A stretch of 64,000 nt of DNA from Mycobacterium sp. (GCA_003987775.1 RXJD01000043.1:1-64000), one strand, 5' to 3'; positions 20,568-30,730 are shown, counted from the stretch's first letter. Notes: a model not told the origin generated them from the sequence alone. Made by a program: numbers and translations.

Positions 20568-21529
20568 TTGGCGGCCAGTGACAGACCAAAGTCACCTGCG
20601 TCGTCGGTCCACCACTGGACCCGGCGCAATCCCGCGGCAGTCAGCTCATCACGCACCGCGTCCGGACGGAACTTGCACGAGACCTCGGTGATCATCTCCT
20701 CGCCGGCGTCGAAGTCGACGGTCATATCCAGCGCGTCGACGCGTACTCGTTGGCGGCGCATGGAGCGCAGCCACATCTCGATGCGCTCCTCGTCGCTGTT
20801 CCACCGGGCGACGTGTTCGAAAGAGTCGACGTCGAAATCCGCGTCGAGCTGCCGGTTGATCACCGCGAGCACATTGAGGTTGAAGCGCGCCGTCACTCCT
20901 GCCGCGTCGTCGTAGGCCCGCACCAGCCGGCCGGCGTCCTTCACCAGGTCGGTGCCCAGCAGCAGACTGTCCCCGGGCTGCATCACCGCGGACAGCGCCG
21001 CCAGGAAATCGGCGCGCGGCTCCGGCGTCAGGTTGCCGATCGTCGAGCCCAGGAACACGAACAAGCGCCTTCCGCCGCCGGGTATTTCGGCGAGGTGTTC
21101 CTCGAAGTCGCCGCAGACCGCGTTGATGGCAACGCCCGGGTATTCGTCCTGGATCGCGCGCGCGGCCGCCGACAGCACGCTCGCGTCGACGTCGAACGGG
21201 ACGAAGCTGCGCAGCGACCCGCGGTCGCGCAACGCACTGAGTAACAGCCGGGTCTTCTCCGATGTGCCGCTGCCCAGTTCGACCAGCGTGTCGGCCTCGC
21301 TGGCCGAGGCGATCTCGGCGGAACGGGCACGCAGGATCGCGGCTTCGGCGCGCGTCGGGTAGTACTCCGGCAGCCTGGTGATCTGATCGAACAGGTCGCT
21401 GCCCGCCGCGTCATAGAACCACTTGGGCGGCAACGACTTCGGCTGCTGCTGCAGACCGACGAACACGTCGCGCCGCAACGCGTGCAGCGCCGAGTCCTCG
21501 GCCAGATGGTTGGACAGCGTGAGCGTCAT
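20564..21529 (-). CDS. egtD: L-histidine N-alpha-methyltransferase EgtD
   Basis: 321 residues. It adds three methyl groups from SAM to histidine to make hercynine. Family features include [20 protein letters not shown], the SAM-binding [18 protein letters not shown], the segment [11 protein letters not shown] and the C-terminal [16 protein letters not shown]. Length is standard. It overlaps egtC and egtE by four bases on each side. Matches Rv3701c. Confidence 0.97.
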   Translation of the reverse strand: MTLTLSNHLAEDSALHALRRDVFVGLQQQPKSLPPKWFYDAAGSDLFDQITRLPEYYPTRAEAAILRARSAEIASASEADTLVELGSGTSEKTRLLLSALRDRGSLRSFVPFDVDASVLSAAARAIQDEYPGVAINAVCGDFEEHLAEIPGGGRRLFVFLGSTIGNLTPEPRADFLAALSAVMQPGDSLLLGTDLVKDAGRLVRAYDDAAGVTARFNLNVLAVINRQLDADFDVDSFEHVARWNSDEERIEMWLRSMRRQRVRVDALDMTVDFDAGEEMITEVSCKFRPDAVRDELTAAGLRRVQWWTDDAGDFGLSLAAK

Positions 21530-22236
21530 CGGGATCCTTTCGAGCGGTTCAACGCAGTCAACTCGACGCCGTCGCCGGTGACTTCCACCAGATGCCGGTC
21601 GGGTACGTCTTCCCAGTCCGGGTCGTCATCGTAGGGTTCGCTGGCCAGCACCACGCCGTCGGCGCGGCGCAGTATCGACAGGGTGTCTCCCCATGCCGTG
21701 GCTATCAGCCGAGAACCGTTGGCCGCCATGATGTTCAGCCGGGCCAGCGGGTCGGCGGTGCCTACTTCGGCGATGGTGTCACCCAGGGCATCGAGGCCGC
21801 GGGCGAAGATGGTGGCAGCCAGAACCGCACTGTCGCATACTGATTCGGCGGTCGGCGAGAGCGGCAACACCGAGCGGTCGACAACTCCGTTGTGCGACAA
21901 CAACCATTGCCCATCGGTGAAGGGAGCCGTGGCGCTCGCTTCGAGAGGCATGCCGACGGTCGCGGACCGGACCGCGGCCACCACGCAATGACTGCGCAGC
22001 ACCGGAGCGACGGAGTCGAACGACGTGTCACCCCACAGCGGTGCCGGGCTGCGCCACCGTCGCGGCGTGGGGTCCGGCAGATCCGCGAAAAAGCCCACAC
22101 CCCAACCGTCGGCGTTCATCAAGCCGTGCTTCTGCCGGCGCGGCGCGTACGACTGCACACGCAGACCGTGCGGCGGCTCGAGGACCAGCGAGGAGACGGT
22201 GACCGGTGCGCCCAGCCATCCCAGATGCCGACACAT
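21526..22236 (-). CDS. egtC: Gamma-glutamyl-hercynylcysteine sulfoxide hydrolase EgtC
   Basis: 236 residues from ATG 22236. A class II glutamine-amidotransferase-like Ntn hydrolase that removes the gamma-glutamyl group. The N-terminal nucleophile is Cys2 (MCRHLGWLG), and [10 protein letters not shown] and LLSHNGVVD are the characteristic pocket motifs. The start shares one base with the egtB stop (TGATG-type junction) and the stop overlaps egtD by four. Matches Rv3702c. Confidence 0.95.
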   Translation of the reverse strand: MCRHLGWLGAPVTVSSLVLEPPHGLRVQSYAPRRQKHGLMNADGWGVGFFADLPDPTPRRWRSPAPLWGDTSFDSVAPVLRSHCVVAAVRSATVGMPLEASATAPFTDGQWLLSHNGVVDRSVLPLSPTAESVCDSAVLAATIFARGLDALGDTIAEVGTADPLARLNIMAANGSRLIATAWGDTLSILRRADGVVLASEPYDDDPDWEDVPDRHLVEVTGDGVELTALNRSKGSR

Positions 22237-23507
22237 CAGGCGTCCCAGGCCAACCGGACGCCTGAGAAGATCTGCCGGCGGTAGGGGTGGTCCCAATTGC
22301 GGAAGCTGGGACGCAGGATGGACTGTTCGACCGCCCACGAGCCACCGCGCAGCACCCGATAATCGCCGTCGAAGAAAGGCTGGGAGTAGCGCTCGTAGAT
22401 CATCGGCACGAAGCCGGGCCACGGGCGCAGCGGCGAACTGGTCCATTCCCAGACGTCGCCCAGCATCTGTTCGGCGCCGTACGCTGACGCTCCCGCCGGG
22501 TAGGCGCCCACGGGTGCGGGGCGCAGCGCGCTGCCGCCCAGGTTCGCGCGATCGGCCGTGGGCGGCTGGTCGCCCCACGGGTAGCGCCGACGCGCCATGG
22601 TCGCCGGATCCCAGGCACATGCCTTCTCCCACTCGACTTCGGTGGGCAGCCGGGCGCCGGCCCAGTTCGCGTAGGCCTCGGCCTCGAAGTAGGAGACATG
22701 CTGCACCGGCTCGTCGGCGGGAATTTCCTCGAGGTAGCCGAACCGGGTGCGGGTGTCGGCATTCCAGAACTGCGGAGCGGACAGGCCTGCCTGCTGACGG
22801 TGCTGCCATCCGCGTTCGGACCACCACCGCGGCTGTGCGTAACCCCCGTCGTCGATGAAATCGCGCCATTCGCCGTTGGTGACCGGAACCCGTCCGATCC
22901 GGAAACTCGGCACGTCCACGGTGTGGGCGGGCCGTTCGTTGTCCAACGAGTAGGGCTCGGTGGCGGCGTCGACGCCGAGGACGAAGGGCCCGCCGGGCAC
23001 CGGCACCGACGTGCCGGCCAATTCGGGCCGGCCGGCGGGGACCACCGATGTCTCGCGCAGTAGCGGCGCCCCGCTACGCAGGTTCAGCGCCTGCAGCATG
23101 GTCTCGCCATGCTGGTTCTCGTGGCTGATGACCAGCCCGAACTGGAAGTCTTCCGCGTCCTCGGGGAGCCGGTCCAGCGTGTCCAGCGCCGCGTCGCGGA
23201 CCGTGCGGCAGAACGACCTCGCCTGCGCGGGAGACAGCAGCGGCAGGTCCACCCGGCTCGCCCGGGAGTGCACGAAGGCGTCGTAGAGGCCTTCGATCTC
23301 GCGGGGCAGCATGCCCGGACGCTCCGGGTTGCCGTCGCGCAGCAGCCACAGTTCTTCCTGCTGACCGATGTGCGCCAGGTCCCACACCAGGGGGCTCATC
23401 AGCGGGTTGTACTGACGGCGCAGTTCGTCGTCGTCGAAGTCGACCAGCCACAACGTTCTGGTGCGCGCCCGCTCGAGGTCGCAGGCCAGCTGTTCTCGTG
23501 CTGTCAC
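22236..23507 (-). CDS. egtB: Ergothioneine sulfoxide synthase EgtB (non-heme iron)
   Basis: 423 residues from GTG 23507, which overlaps the egtA stop by four bases. It joins hercynine and gamma-glutamylcysteine with O2. An N-terminal DinB-like helical domain supplies the three iron histidines: His46 ([11 protein letters not shown]) and His129/His133 (ISHENQHGE), the expected facial triad spacing. The C-terminal formylglycine-enzyme-like domain ends in [17 protein letters not shown], where the Asp and Arg four residues apart match substrate-binding residues of the characterised enzyme. Matches Rv3703c. Confidence 0.96.
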   Translation of the reverse strand: MTAREQLACDLERARTRTLWLVDFDDDELRRQYNPLMSPLVWDLAHIGQQEELWLLRDGNPERPGMLPREIEGLYDAFVHSRASRVDLPLLSPAQARSFCRTVRDAALDTLDRLPEDAEDFQFGLVISHENQHGETMLQALNLRSGAPLLRETSVVPAGRPELAGTSVPVPGGPFVLGVDAATEPYSLDNERPAHTVDVPSFRIGRVPVTNGEWRDFIDDGGYAQPRWWSERGWQHRQQAGLSAPQFWNADTRTRFGYLEEIPADEPVQHVSYFEAEAYANWAGARLPTEVEWEKACAWDPATMARRRYPWGDQPPTADRANLGGSALRPAPVGAYPAGASAYGAEQMLGDVWEWTSSPLRPWPGFVPMIYERYSQPFFDGDYRVLRGGSWAVEQSILRPSFRNWDHPYRRQIFSGVRLAWDA

Positions 23508-24799
23508 TGCTCCCCTTGCACCGCACGCGCAGCTTCGGCGACCGTGGCGGCAATTCCATGTTCGATGACGCGGTCGGAGAAGTCGTCGGCCGGACATCGC
23601 CCGGTTTCGACGTTGAGCATCAGTTGCTGCATCGCGTCGGCGAGCTCGGCCGGCACGCGCTCGGCGGCGATGGACAGACAACGATTGGCCGCCGCGTAGA
23701 GCCGCCGGTCCCGCAGCCCGAGCCGAGCGGCGGTGTCCCAGGCGGTGGCGACCGGTTCGACAGCCGCGGCGGCCAGATCGGCCGCGGCCGGATCGTCGAG
23801 CAGGGTGGTGAGTGTGAACACCAGAGCCGGCCAGACCGCGTCGGGCACACTGTCGAGATAGCGGATCTCCAGCCACTGCCGTGGCCGTACCGGCGGGAAC
23901 AGCGTGGTCAGGTGGTATTCGAGGTCCGCGATGGTGGGCCGGCGATCGCCGAGCAGCGTCCGGCCCTCCACCCAGTCGGTGAACGGCACGTAGTGCGTGA
24001 CTGCCACCGCGTCCGGGGCGTGCACCATCATCACCGGCGCCTTCAGCGCATACCGGGCCCAGTCGGTGCCCGGATCGTCACCGCTGACGCCCAGCACCGG
24101 TCCGCAGCGTGCCGAGTCCATCTGGCCCCAGACCCACTGCCGGGTGGACTGCCAGCCGGAGAACTCACCGGCCAGCATCGGGGAGTTGGCCGCGATCGCG
24201 ATCATCGTCGGCCCCAGCGCGTGGGCCAGCCGCACCCGGTCGGCCCAGCCGCCCTGCGGTCCGGCGTCGAGGTTCACCTGGATCGAGGCCGTCGAGGTCA
24301 TCATGGCCGCGCCTGCCGCACCGCTGTGACTGGCGGCGAAGAACTGCTCCATGGCACGGTAACGGGCGCCCGGGTTGATCCGCCTGGGCGAGCGCAACGG
24401 ATCTGCCCCCAGAAAAACCAGCCCGAGACCGGCGTCGGCCACGGCAGCTCCCAGCACCGCCTGGTCACGGGCCATGGCTTCGATCGCGGGCAGCACGCCG
24501 TCAGCGGGTGGGCCGGAGAGTTCGATGGCGCCACCAGGCTCCACGGTGATCGCGCTGCCGCCGGGGAGCGGGCTGATCCACTCCAGCAGGCGGCTGATCT
24601 CGTCCCAGGTCGGCCGCCGACCGGGGTCGGCCGGGTCGAAGCAGTGGGCCTCGATTTCGAGGCCGACCCGTCCCAGTGGTCCGTCGACCAGGCACCCGTC
24701 GGCGATGTGCTGGGCGACGGCGGCTGAACTGGTCAGCTCGGCATTGGCCAGGTCGAGGTCGTCCAGCTGCGAGCCCGCGCCGGCGGCGATGCGCGTCAT
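23504..24799 (-). CDS. egtA: Gamma-glutamylcysteine synthetase EgtA
   Basis: 431 residues. A glutamate-cysteine ligase making the gamma-glutamylcysteine sulphur donor for EgtB. GCS2 motifs are [26 protein letters not shown] and [20 protein letters not shown]. It is the first gene of the operon, with a GGAGGGACCGTGAA ribosome site before ATG 24799. The 129 bases to the next gene upstream (24800-24928) must hold the operon promoter; I see no distinctive operator there. Matches Rv3704c (gshA/egtA). Confidence 0.95.
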   Translation of the reverse strand: MTRIAAGAGSQLDDLDLANAELTSSAAVAQHIADGCLVDGPLGRVGLEIEAHCFDPADPGRRPTWDEISRLLEWISPLPGGSAITVEPGGAIELSGPPADGVLPAIEAMARDQAVLGAAVADAGLGLVFLGADPLRSPRRINPGARYRAMEQFFAASHSGAAGAAMMTSTASIQVNLDAGPQGGWADRVRLAHALGPTMIAIAANSPMLAGEFSGWQSTRQWVWGQMDSARCGPVLGVSGDDPGTDWARYALKAPVMMVHAPDAVAVTHYVPFTDWVEGRTLLGDRRPTIADLEYHLTTLFPPVRPRQWLEIRYLDSVPDAVWPALVFTLTTLLDDPAAADLAAAAVEPVATAWDTAARLGLRDRRLYAAANRCLSIAAERVPAELADAMQQLMLNVETGRCPADDFSDRVIEHGIAATVAEAARAVQGEQ

Positions 24800-24928
24800 T
24801 TCACGGTCCCTCCGGGGCAGCTGGATACGAAGCTTTCGACCACCATCACTTCATCTTCCAGAGAGCACCGACATATTCCCGACCTTTTCAGCTGCACGAG
24901 GGAGATGGGTACCCAATTCTCACCCCGG

Positions 24929-25567
24929 CTACTGACCCAGCGCGTTCTGCATCGCCCCGGCCAACACGTTCACCGCGGGCCCGGCGTTGCCAGACTGGCA
25001 GACCTTGGCCTGAAGCAACACGTTTTCACGCAGTCGGGTTTGAACGAAACAGCGGCGATCGGTTCCAGCTTCCTGCTTGGTCCAATTCGCGTCGGCAGCG
25101 CCGGCCGGTGGGCCGGAGAACGACCACACCTGGGTGGTGCCGTTGTCCAGATGCATTGCCGTCGTCTGACCCGAGCAGCCCACTGTGAGGTCGACGACCC
25201 GGTGGTAGGCGCGGTCGGCGGCGTCGTTGGTGGCGAAGACACCGACTGCCTGCTTGACGAGGTGATTCTGGTCGTTGGCCGACGTCTGGGCGGTGGCTCC
25301 GTTGAAGGCGGCCAGGTCGGGGTCGTTGTACACCTCGGGCAACCCGATCTCCGCCCAGTTGTTGCATACCGCCAGTTCCACCGCGTACGCCTGGAAAGGT
25401 TCGGTGAAGACCGCTTCCCATCCCATCGGCGCGCCGACGATGTTGCCCACCGAGCCCTTGCCGAGCACGGCGTAAGACACCACTCCCGGCTCCGACGGGT
25501 GGGCCGTTGCGGTGGCCGCTCCCCCGACGGCCAGATACACGCCCAGCGCCGCCACGGCAAGGCGCAT
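24929..25567 (-). CDS. Secreted PknH-like sensor-domain protein
   Basis: 212 residues. A signal peptide (AVAALGVYLAVGGAATATAHP, cleavage near residue 23) precedes a domain like the extracellular C-terminal domain of the kinase PknH: paired cysteines (AVCNNWAE, TVGCSGQTT, DRRCFVQ, KVCQSG) fit its two disulfides, with conserved QNHLVKQAVGVFATNDAA. There is no kinase part. It starts six bases after the ohr stop and is the last gene of the katA-ohr transcript. Matches Rv3705c. Ligand unknown. Confidence 0.85.
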   Translation of the reverse strand: MRLAVAALGVYLAVGGAATATAHPSEPGVVSYAVLGKGSVGNIVGAPMGWEAVFTEPFQAYAVELAVCNNWAEIGLPEVYNDPDLAAFNGATAQTSANDQNHLVKQAVGVFATNDAADRAYHRVVDLTVGCSGQTTAMHLDNGTTQVWSFSGPPAGAADANWTKQEAGTDRRCFVQTRLRENVLLQAKVCQSGNAGPAVNVLAGAMQNALGQ

Positions 25568-25573
25568 GCCGGG

Positions 25574-26002
25574 CTAGACCTTGGCCGAGACGGCGACGTC
25601 GATGTTGCCCTTGGTGGCCTTGGAGTACGGGCATACCTGGTGAGCCTGGTGGACCAGGTCGTCGGCCGTGCTCTGCTCGAGCCCGGGCAGGTAGCCGACG
25701 ATCTTGCCGGTGAGTCCGAAACCGCCGTCGGAGTCCTTGCCGAACCCGATGTCGACCGTGACGTCGGTGGCGTCGTCGAGTTTGACCTTTGCCTTGCCCG
25801 CGACCAACCGCAACGCGCCCAGGAAGCAGGCCTCGTAACCGGCGGCGAACAATTGCTCGGGGTTGGTGCCCTCGCCGTTTCCGCCCATCGCCTTGGGGGG
25901 ACGGGTGTCCAGGTCGAGGCGACCGTCGTCTGACTTCACGTGGCCATCGCGGCCGCCGCCCGTCGCCGTGGCTGCGGTGGTGTACACGACTTCGATGCTC
26001 AT
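25574..26002 (-). CDS. ohr: Organic hydroperoxide resistance protein Ohr (OsmC family)
   Basis: 142 residues from ATG 26002; ATG 26014 adds four residues. A thiol peroxidase that reduces organic hydroperoxides. The reactive cysteines are both present, Cys59 (AGYEACFLGAL) and Cys124 (HQVCPYSKAT), with Arg18 and Glu49 completing the active site. TRPPKAMGGNGEGTNPEQLF is characteristic. It lies 16-28 bases after katA and six before the sensor-domain gene. No OhrR-type MarR regulator is adjacent, although one commonly is. Confidence 0.93.
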   Translation of the reverse strand: MSIEVVYTTAATATGGGRDGHVKSDDGRLDLDTRPPKAMGGNGEGTNPEQLFAAGYEACFLGALRLVAGKAKVKLDDATDVTVDIGFGKDSDGGFGLTGKIVGYLPGLEQSTADDLVHQAHQVCPYSKATKGNIDVAVSAKV

Positions 26003-26030
26003 GGGCTCGATCATGCCAGCCCCGGCATCA

Positions 26031-27479
26031 TCAGCCCAGGTTCGCCCGGACTCCCTCTTCGACCTTCTTGCCGAGATCGGGGTCGACGTTTCGCCAGTAC
26101 TCGAACACCCGGGACAGCACCGGCTCCTTCACTCCCTTGGAGACATGACCGATGATGTTGTGCGCCAACCGATCCCGTGCGTCGTCATCAAGCACCTCGC
26201 GGACCAGCGTGCCGGCCTGGCCCCAGTCGTCGTCGTCGGGGCGCAGCGTGTAGGCGGCCCGGATCATCTCCCCGTCGGCCTGCCAGCGCACCTCGGCTGC
26301 GCGTGCCGGATCGGCGTGCGGGCCGCCGAATGAGTTGGGCGCGTAAACCGGATCCGATACGTTCTTGACGCGCATAGCGCCGTCTTTCGAGTAGCTGTTG
26401 ACCTCGACCTTCGGCGTATTGACCGGAATCTGTTTGTAATTCGTCCCGAGCCGGGCCCGGTGCGCGTCCGAGTAGGAGAAGCCCCGGGCAAGCAGCATCT
26501 TGTCCGGGCTCAGCCCGGTCCCCGGAACGATGTTGTTCGGCTCGAAGGCGGCCTGCTCGATCTCGGTGTGATAGTCGGTGACGTTGCGGTTCAAGGTCAG
26601 CTTGCCGACGTCGATCAGCGGGTAATCGCCGTGCGGCCACACCTTCGTGAGGTCAAAGGGGTTGTAGCGGTAAGTCTTTGCCTCTTCGAACGGCATGACC
26701 TGCATCTTGAGCGTCCAACTCGGGAAGTCGCCACTCTCGATGGTTTCGTAGAGGTCGCGCTGGTGATAGTCACCGTCCTCACCGGCGAGTCGATCGGCGT
26801 CCTCCTGAGTCAGGTAATCGATGCCCTGGTCGCTGATGAAGTGGTACTTCACCCAGAAGGTCTCGCCCTGGGCGTTGATCCAGCTGTAGGTGTGACTGCT
26901 GTAGCCGTTCATGTGACGCCAGGTCTTGGGGATGCCGCGATCTCCCATCAGCCAGGTCACCTGATGCGCCGACTCGGGCACCAGCGTCCAGAAGTCCCAC
27001 TGCATGGTGTGGTCACGCAGATTGGTTGCCTGCATTCGCTTTTGGGACCGGATGAAGTGCTGGAACTTCATGGGGTCGCGGATGAAGAAGACCGGCGTGT
27101 TGTTGCCGACCATGTCGAAGTTGCCTTCGGACGTGTAGAACTTCAGCGCGAAGCCGCGTGGGTCGCGCCAGGTGTCTGGGCTGCCCCGCTCCCCCGCCAC
27201 GGTGGAGAACCTGATCAGGGTGTCGGTCTTGGTGCCGGGCTGGAACACCGCCGCCCTGGTATAGCGGCTGACGTCGTGGGTCACCTCAAAGTGGCCGAAG
27301 GCGCCGCCGCCCTTGGCATGCGGTTGGCGCTCGGGGATGCGTTCCCGGTTGAACTGCGCCATCTGCTCGATCAGGTAGTGGTCCTGAAGCAGGATCGGGC
27401 CGTCGGGACCGAGGGTCAACGACTGCTCGTCGCTCGGGGCGGGGCTGCCGCCATCCGTTGTCGTGTAGCGTTCCGTCAT
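26031..27479 (-). CDS. katA: Monofunctional heme catalase, small-subunit (clade 3) type
   Basis: 482 residues. It dismutates hydrogen peroxide. Distal His54 ([15 protein letters not shown]), Asn127 ([13 protein letters not shown]) and proximal heme ligand Tyr335 ([14 protein letters not shown]) are all present. The family serine motif [19 protein letters not shown] is intact. Length fits small-subunit catalases rather than the 700-residue kind. A strong GAGGAGATAG ribosome site precedes ATG 27479. It heads a katA-ohr-sensor operon absent, as I recall, from the same place in M. tuberculosis. This is not the catalase-peroxidase KatG. Confidence 0.96.
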   Translation of the reverse strand: MTERYTTTDGGSPAPSDEQSLTLGPDGPILLQDHYLIEQMAQFNRERIPERQPHAKGGGAFGHFEVTHDVSRYTRAAVFQPGTKTDTLIRFSTVAGERGSPDTWRDPRGFALKFYTSEGNFDMVGNNTPVFFIRDPMKFQHFIRSQKRMQATNLRDHTMQWDFWTLVPESAHQVTWLMGDRGIPKTWRHMNGYSSHTYSWINAQGETFWVKYHFISDQGIDYLTQEDADRLAGEDGDYHQRDLYETIESGDFPSWTLKMQVMPFEEAKTYRYNPFDLTKVWPHGDYPLIDVGKLTLNRNVTDYHTEIEQAAFEPNNIVPGTGLSPDKMLLARGFSYSDAHRARLGTNYKQIPVNTPKVEVNSYSKDGAMRVKNVSDPVYAPNSFGGPHADPARAAEVRWQADGEMIRAAYTLRPDDDDWGQAGTLVREVLDDDARDRLAHNIIGHVSKGVKEPVLSRVFEYWRNVDPDLGKKVEEGVRANLG

Positions 27480-27575
27480 TTCGCTATCTCCTCTACCTGA
27501 ACAATCGGAAAATTAAGCGCACACGGGAAATTCGGGATTCTCTCCCCGTTGATACCCCGAGCCACCGCCCCGAAA

Positions 27576-27998
27576 CTAGGGGCGCGTGGGCGGAGCGCTA
27601 GGCGCGGCCGGGGCGGAGGTCGGCGTCTGACCGGGGCTGGCACCAGGCGGGACAGCGCCGGGTGCACCGGGACCCCCCGGACCACCGGGGAAGCCGGGAC
27701 CCATGCCAGGAGGCGGGCCGCCCGGGTAGCGGAACTGCCAGCCGGGACCGCCGTAGCCGCCGGGACCGTCGGGCCGGAACATGCCGTGGTGGTGGCGATG
27801 GTGGTAGCAGTGTCCGCCTCCGAAGATCATGGCAGCGGTGAACAGCACGGTGGAAGCAATGAACACGATCCCGGCGACGATCACCACCCAGGCGGCGACC
27901 ACGTACAGACGCGGCGGCTTTTCCCGGTACTCCGTCCTGGGCGGCGGCGCGGTGGCAACCGGGGGCGTTGCAGCGGTGGGTTCGGGTGTATCACTCAT
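27576..27998 (-). CDS. Single-pass membrane protein with His cluster and Gly/Pro tail
   Basis: 140 residues. A polar proline-rich N terminus, one membrane helix (VVAAWVVIVAGIVFIASTVL), a histidine-rich patch (HCYHHRHHHG) directly after the helix, then a GPGG-type proline/glycine tail. It is a paralogue of the protein at 28115-28495 and likely equals Rv3706c or Rv3705A. The His cluster could bind metal, which is inference only. Confidence 0.8.
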   Translation of the reverse strand: MSDTPEPTAATPPVATAPPPRTEYREKPPRLYVVAAWVVIVAGIVFIASTVLFTAAMIFGGGHCYHHRHHHGMFRPDGPGGYGGPGWQFRYPGGPPPGMGPGFPGGPGGPGAPGAVPPGASPGQTPTSAPAAPSAPPTRP

Positions 27999-28068
27999 AC
28001 CTTCGAATATGGTCCAGGCCCGCAGCAGCGTAAAGGGGAGCGCTCACAAAGTTGTCGTGAATTGATGA

Positions 28069-28098
28069 AGCCCGGCGCTCGTGGCCGAGCGCCGGGCT
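28069..28098. terminator. Terminator hairpin after the 28115 gene
   Basis: AGCCCGGCGCTC (28069-28080) and GAGCGCCGGGCT (28087-28098) are perfect 12-base arms around a six-base loop. Confidence 0.75.
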
Positions 28099-28114
28099 GT
28101 CGGGTTGAGTGCGT

Positions 28115-28495
28115 TCAGCGCCCGGGTGTGGGCGAAGGTGTCAGGGTCGGGGTGACCGAGGACGGCACCTGGGCGGGACCGCCAGGTCCGCCGGGTCCGC
28201 CGGGTCCGTAGCCCGGGCCGACCTGCTGGGCTCCCCCGTTGGCGGGGAACCCCGAACGGTGCATCATCGCCGGATGGTGCTTGTGGTGCCGGTGGCCGCC
28301 ACCGTGTCCGGCGGCCATTCCCAACCGGAAGCCGGTGAAGAAGATGACCGAGACGATGAAAACGATGCCGGCGACGATGGCCACCCAGGCCGCGGCCTTG
28401 AAGACCTTGGGGGTCCGGTGTTCGACCCGCTCAACCGGCGCGGGTGGTGGGGCTACTGCGGTCGAAGTCCGCGAGGTGTCAGAAATTTCGCTCAT
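28115..28495 (-). CDS. Paralogue: single-pass His-rich membrane protein
   Basis: 126 residues. Same plan as the 27576-27998 protein: helix AAAWVAIVAGIVFIVSVIFF, histidine cluster HGGGHRHHKHHP, then Gly/Pro tail. Both helices share AAWV-IVAGIVFI, supporting tandem duplication. A hairpin follows its stop, so it is probably transcribed alone. Confidence 0.78.
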   Translation of the reverse strand: MSEISDTSRTSTAVAPPPAPVERVEHRTPKVFKAAAWVAIVAGIVFIVSVIFFTGFRLGMAAGHGGGHRHHKHHPAMMHRSGFPANGGAQQVGPGYGPGGPGGPGGPAQVPSSVTPTLTPSPTPGR

Positions 28496-28613
28496 GCCAC
28501 GAATGATCGGGGCCCAACAGTAGGGACCGCTATGCGCTGGTTATGTAGCAGCTGTGAGCGTGAGCCCGCCGCTGACCAGGCATTCTCGTCGATCCGGTGC
28601 CCGGAGAAGGACC

Positions 28614-28938
28614 TCACGTTTTCGGGAGCTTGAACACCTGGCCGCCGTGTAACCCCATGGTGTCGGTGACGTAGACGCTTCCCGTCGAGTCCACCGCGAC
28701 ACCGCACGGTGTCACCAGGCCGGTGAACGGCAGCACCTGCGGAGCCGAGGCGCCCGCGGGCAGTTTCTCCACCAGATTTTTGCCGGAACTGACGACCCAG
28801 AGGTCGCCGGCCGAGTCGACGGTGATGAACACGGTCGCCACCAGGCCGGGGAGCGCACGCTGCGGCCAGCACGGCCACGACAGCCGCCACAGATAGGACG
28901 GCTGGGAAAGCGGTGCGGGCGCGCGTTCGGGTGAACAT
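28614..28938 (-). pseudogene. Remnant of an NHL-repeat lipoprotein gene
   Basis: ATG 28938 opens a lipoprotein signal peptide (RTAFPAVLSVAAVVAVLAAA then Cys28) that runs straight into nonsense. A second frame from about 28850 to 28614 encodes about one and a half NHL-type blades (FITVDSAGDLWVVSSGKN; PFTGLVTPCGVAVDSTGSVY). A complete protein would need several blades, so a deletion plus frameshift has removed most of the gene. The NHL part resembles the PknD sensor propeller. Confidence 0.65.
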
Positions 28939-29007
28939 GTGACCTCGCTTCCGGTCACCCCCCCGGTAAGTCGTCAGCCTAGCCGACAAATTCGCCGAAA
29001 GTGCCTC

Positions 29008-29163
29008 TCACCTGGCCGGATCCTTGGCGAGGACGACGGCGTTCGGCCATGACGACGGATGCCGGCGCATCGCCTCACCGAGTTCGCGTTCCCGCCGCCT
29101 GACCGCATTCCACTTGTGATGAGCCTGCAGGGCAATGACGTTGGTCTCCCGAGCTAACGCCAT
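29008..29163 (-). CDS. Possible 51-residue basic protein
   Basis: ATG 29163 opens MALARETNVIALQAHHKWNA, followed by an Arg/Glu-rich helical segment. There is no recognised family and no strong ribosome site. It is listed because its composition looks protein-like and nothing else occupies 28939-29300. Confidence 0.3.
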   Translation of the reverse strand: MALARETNVIALQAHHKWNAVRRRERELGEAMRRHPSSWPNAVVLAKDPAR

Positions 29164-29300
29164 GGATTCGATCCCTTCACTGTATGCGCGCAGCAGTCCG
29201 TTGCCCGTCCATTCGAACAGGCCGTGCGGTGAGCCGCTAGGGCCCGAAGTCCTCGCTGGTCCAGGATTAATCTGCAGGCCCACGTGGGTATAGCCCCGGT

Positions 29301-29591
29301 ATGCACGTCTTCGGCCGGGCTCGCACGCTGATCGCCGGATTGGGCTTGACAGCGTGTTGGTGCGGTGCCGGCATCGCCCACGCCGACGACAACCACGAGC
29401 GGGAAGCGTGCGCACTGATGGACGACAGCGCCAGTGCCGTCCATTTCGGATATGGCGAGTCGGTCCTGCAATACGCCTACGCGGTGCTCTCCACCAAGAT
29501 GCCCGCGGATGCCGCCGCGCACGTCCTGTACACCGCCACACAGAACCGCTGCCCCAACCATGCCGCCGACCTGCCGCCCGGCTGGCGGTAA
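29301..29591 (+). CDS. Secreted DUF732-type protein
   Basis: 96 residues. A signal peptide (LIAGLGLTACWCGAGIAHAD, cleavage after Ala) is followed by a small helical domain with two cysteines (REACALMDD and QNRCPNH) and the pattern of DUF732 mycobacterial secreted proteins. Function unknown. It is convergent with the DUF4185 gene, two bases apart. Confidence 0.75.
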   Translation: MHVFGRARTLIAGLGLTACWCGAGIAHADDNHEREACALMDDSASAVHFGYGESVLQYAYAVLSTKMPADAAAHVLYTATQNRCPNHAADLPPGWR

Positions 29592-29592
29592 C

Positions 29593-30720
29593 TCAGGGCC
29601 TGAACGGATTCACCGCGTACTGAATCACCCGGTACGGCGCCTCACGGCGCGCGTCGGTGTCCCACTGGCTGACGAATATCCGCAGTTCATCGAGGGTTGA
29701 CCCGGGTGAGATGTAGCCGCCGTACGGCTGGGAGAGCCGGTTGTCATACGGGGGCGGCAGGCTCTCCGGCGGATCGGGCCATTCGTCGTCGTGTCGCACC
29801 ACGGTGGTCACCGGCGCCGACCCCAGCGACGTCGGGTCCGCGGCCACCCGGACCTCCATGTCGCCGGTGGTGGCGTTGAAATACGACAGCACCGTCATGC
29901 CGTCGATCTGCTTGATGCTCATCTCGCCGATCAGGTCCGGCCACAGCGGCGTGGGCGTCTTGTTCCACCCCGCGCCGGCCGCCCAGCCCTGCCAGCGGGA
30001 CCGGTCGGTGAACGTCTCGGGCGTAGACCGGTACAGCACCACCGGTTGGCGACGGGTGAAGCTGTTGGCCACGATGTACACCCACCCGGTCGGCGAGTCC
30101 GGCCGGGGAATCGGGTCGTAGTAACCGCTGATCTGGGTCTGTCGGCCGCCCTGGAAGGACGCCGCGCGCACCGACCCGGCGACCGTCTCCCACCCGCCGC
30201 GGGCCGGGTCGACACGCACCAGCCGGGAGTTCTGTGGGTCCAGATTCTTGGTGGTGGCCACCATCAGGTAATTGCGGCGGTTGATCTGCACCACCCCCGC
30301 CGGCAACTGCGACGCGCCGGGCGGCGTGGGGTCGGCCAACAGCGGCCGGCTGATGCCGGTGACTCCGGTGTACCGAACGCCGTCGGGGTCGTCGACCGAC
30401 GCGGTGTCGACGCGCAACGCGACGGGTGCGTACCACCCCCCGTACCCGACACCCTGGCCCGCGAAGCTGTCGCCGCAGACCTGCAGCAGTTGACTGGGGA
30501 ATTCGACGAACTCACACAGGTCGGTGGCGCCGATGCCGTAATCCGCGGTGGGCGTCCCGGTTCCGGCCGCCGGGCCCATCCGCAGCACCTGACCCGGCGC
30601 CAGCGGCTGCAAAACCGGCTGCGGAACGGGCGCCGGCGGGTCGGCGCGGGCAGGCCAAACGCCGTGCAAGACAAACAGAGACAGCACCGCCAAGCACCGC
30701 GCTACCGGGGCGGTACTCAA
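29593..30720 (-). CDS. Secreted DUF4185 protein, probable endo-D-arabinanase family (GH183)
   Basis: 375 residues; the frame opens at TTG 30720. Signal peptide LAVLSLFVLHGVWPARADPP. A DUF4185 beta-propeller-like domain follows with TADYGIGATDLCEFVEFPSQ, VCGDSFAG, GGWYAPVAL and GYISPGSTLDELRIFVSQWD. DUF4185 was recently linked to cleavage of mycobacterial D-arabinan (GH183), and Rv3707c is the M. tuberculosis member. Acidic residues in DLCEF and CGD are candidate catalytic positions by inference. It starts 10 bases after asd, so it shares the ask-asd transcript. Confidence 0.8.
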   Translation of the reverse strand: MSTAPVARCLAVLSLFVLHGVWPARADPPAPVPQPVLQPLAPGQVLRMGPAAGTGTPTADYGIGATDLCEFVEFPSQLLQVCGDSFAGQGVGYGGWYAPVALRVDTASVDDPDGVRYTGVTGISRPLLADPTPPGASQLPAGVVQINRRNYLMVATTKNLDPQNSRLVRVDPARGGWETVAGSVRAASFQGGRQTQISGYYDPIPRPDSPTGWVYIVANSFTRRQPVVLYRSTPETFTDRSRWQGWAAGAGWNKTPTPLWPDLIGEMSIKQIDGMTVLSYFNATTGDMEVRVAADPTSLGSAPVTTVVRHDDEWPDPPESLPPPYDNRLSQPYGGYISPGSTLDELRIFVSQWDTDARREAPYRVIQYAVNPFRP

Positions 30721-30730
30721 CTCGCTTCGA

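Noticed and set aside
22237-22869. Upstream extension of the egtC frame
   Set aside because: It overlaps egtB in another frame, and EgtC needs its N-terminal Met-Cys at 22236.
24800-24928. A recognisable operator for the egt operon
   Set aside because: Only a good ribosome site is clear; no distinct palindrome or riboswitch fold is seen.
27480-27575. A Fur or OxyR box before katA
   Set aside because: AT-rich bases are present but no palindrome matching a known operator is convincing.
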